A stretch of DNA of 5,891 bases from an uncultured Gammaproteobacteria bacterium (GTDB lineage: Bacteria > Pseudomonadota > Gammaproteobacteria > Pseudomonadales > DT-91). The notes beneath the pieces were generated by a model. That model saw only the letters and a list, made by a program, of their open reading frames with translations, was not told the DNA's origin and did no database searches. Shown one piece after another: positions 5,601-5,891 of this stretch. The DNA is taken from the NCBI GenBank assembly GCA_929200485.1, contig CAKMZU010000229.1, forward strand, positions 1-5,891, written 5' to 3'. Within the stretch, counting starts at the first letter, position 1; the number at the start of each line of letters is the position of its first letter. A program made the position numbers and the translations under genes.

Positions 5601-5891
5601 ATGCAATGGTTACTCTTTACTATTTTCAGTTTGATGTTTTTATTAAACTGTTCGTCGAATAAAGATTCTGATGATGGCTTTTCCCGTTCATTCAGTGAAT
5701 CTCCTGATAGGGAAAGTCATATGGTGGTATGCAATACCTCTAGCGTTCGCCTAATGCTAGTCAATGTTTTTCAATATTATATCAGCGAAGATGAACAAAC
5801 ATTTCTCTGTGAAAGTTTATACGAATCAGGCTTTTTTTTAGACGAAGAATCATTAGCAGAAGAAGAGGTAGTTAAAGACCCAGTTGAGTCC
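5601..5891 (+). CDS. Probable lipoprotein, N-terminal part, runs off the window
   Basis: From ATG 5601 the frame stays open to the end of the window (97 codons, no stop), so the gene is cut by the window edge. The start has a usable GGGGA 10 bases upstream. The product begins MQWLLFTIFSLMFLLNC, a hydrophobic signal ending in a Cys at 17, followed by Ser-rich and Asp-rich sequence (SSNKDSDD). This fits a type II signal peptide with acylation of Cys17 and anchoring to a membrane; Ser at +2 would favour the outer membrane by the usual rule. Two oddities are Asn rather than Gly, Ala or Ser just before the Cys, and no Lys or Arg in the n-region. The mature part is acidic (runs such as LDEESLAEEE) with further Cys at 44 and 69. 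I recognise no family. The ORF upstream is closed by TAA 5547-5549; TTG 5595 is a less likely alternative start. Confidence 0.6.
   Translation, partial: MQWLLFTIFSLMFLLNCSSNKDSDDGFSRSFSESPDRESHMVVCNTSSVRLMLVNVFQYYISEDEQTFLCESLYESGFFLDEESLAEEEVVKDPVES

Overview
The window looks like chromosomal DNA of an AT-rich gammaproteobacterium. A Legionella-like organism is my best guess, from the low-GC intergenic DNA, the BetT-type transporter and the crowd of small lineage-specific exported proteins. No marker gene proves the taxon. I see no rRNA, tRNA, CRISPR array or recognisable transposase.

Layout: bases 1-313 hold coding-like debris and a likely minus-strand terminator. A minus-strand block follows: an intact calcineurin-like metallophosphoesterase (314-1090), a small orphan ORF (1207-1407) and an exported Gly-rich hydrophobic protein with an acidic Glu/Gln tail (1438-2031). 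Further upstream on the same strand is a second small exported-protein gene (2226-2500), split by a one-base frame change. A 350-base AT-rich spacer carries a candidate promoter and three phased TACGTTTT boxes. It leads to the one large plus-strand gene, a BCCT-family osmolyte transporter (2859-4847). A weak hairpin separates this from a convergent minus-strand gene at 4948-5291, also broken by one base, whose product is a shorter relative of the 1438-2031 protein. Bases 5292-5600 hold short coding-like scraps. At 5601 a plus-strand gene for a likely lipoprotein starts and runs off the window.

Only two genes have a confident function. The BCCT transporter should import betaine or a similar compatible solute during osmotic stress; its residues favour sodium-coupled betaine uptake over proton-coupled choline uptake. 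The metallophosphoesterase is a generic metal-dependent phosphohydrolase of unknown substrate. Around them is a cluster of short, fast-changing envelope or exported proteins of unknown role, at least two of them homologous and lying on opposite sides of the transporter. Several apparently lack one base at or next to a short homopolymer. This means either a decaying accessory region or residual sequencing error. I found no convincing complete new system; the paralogous small-protein family is the most interesting unexplained element.
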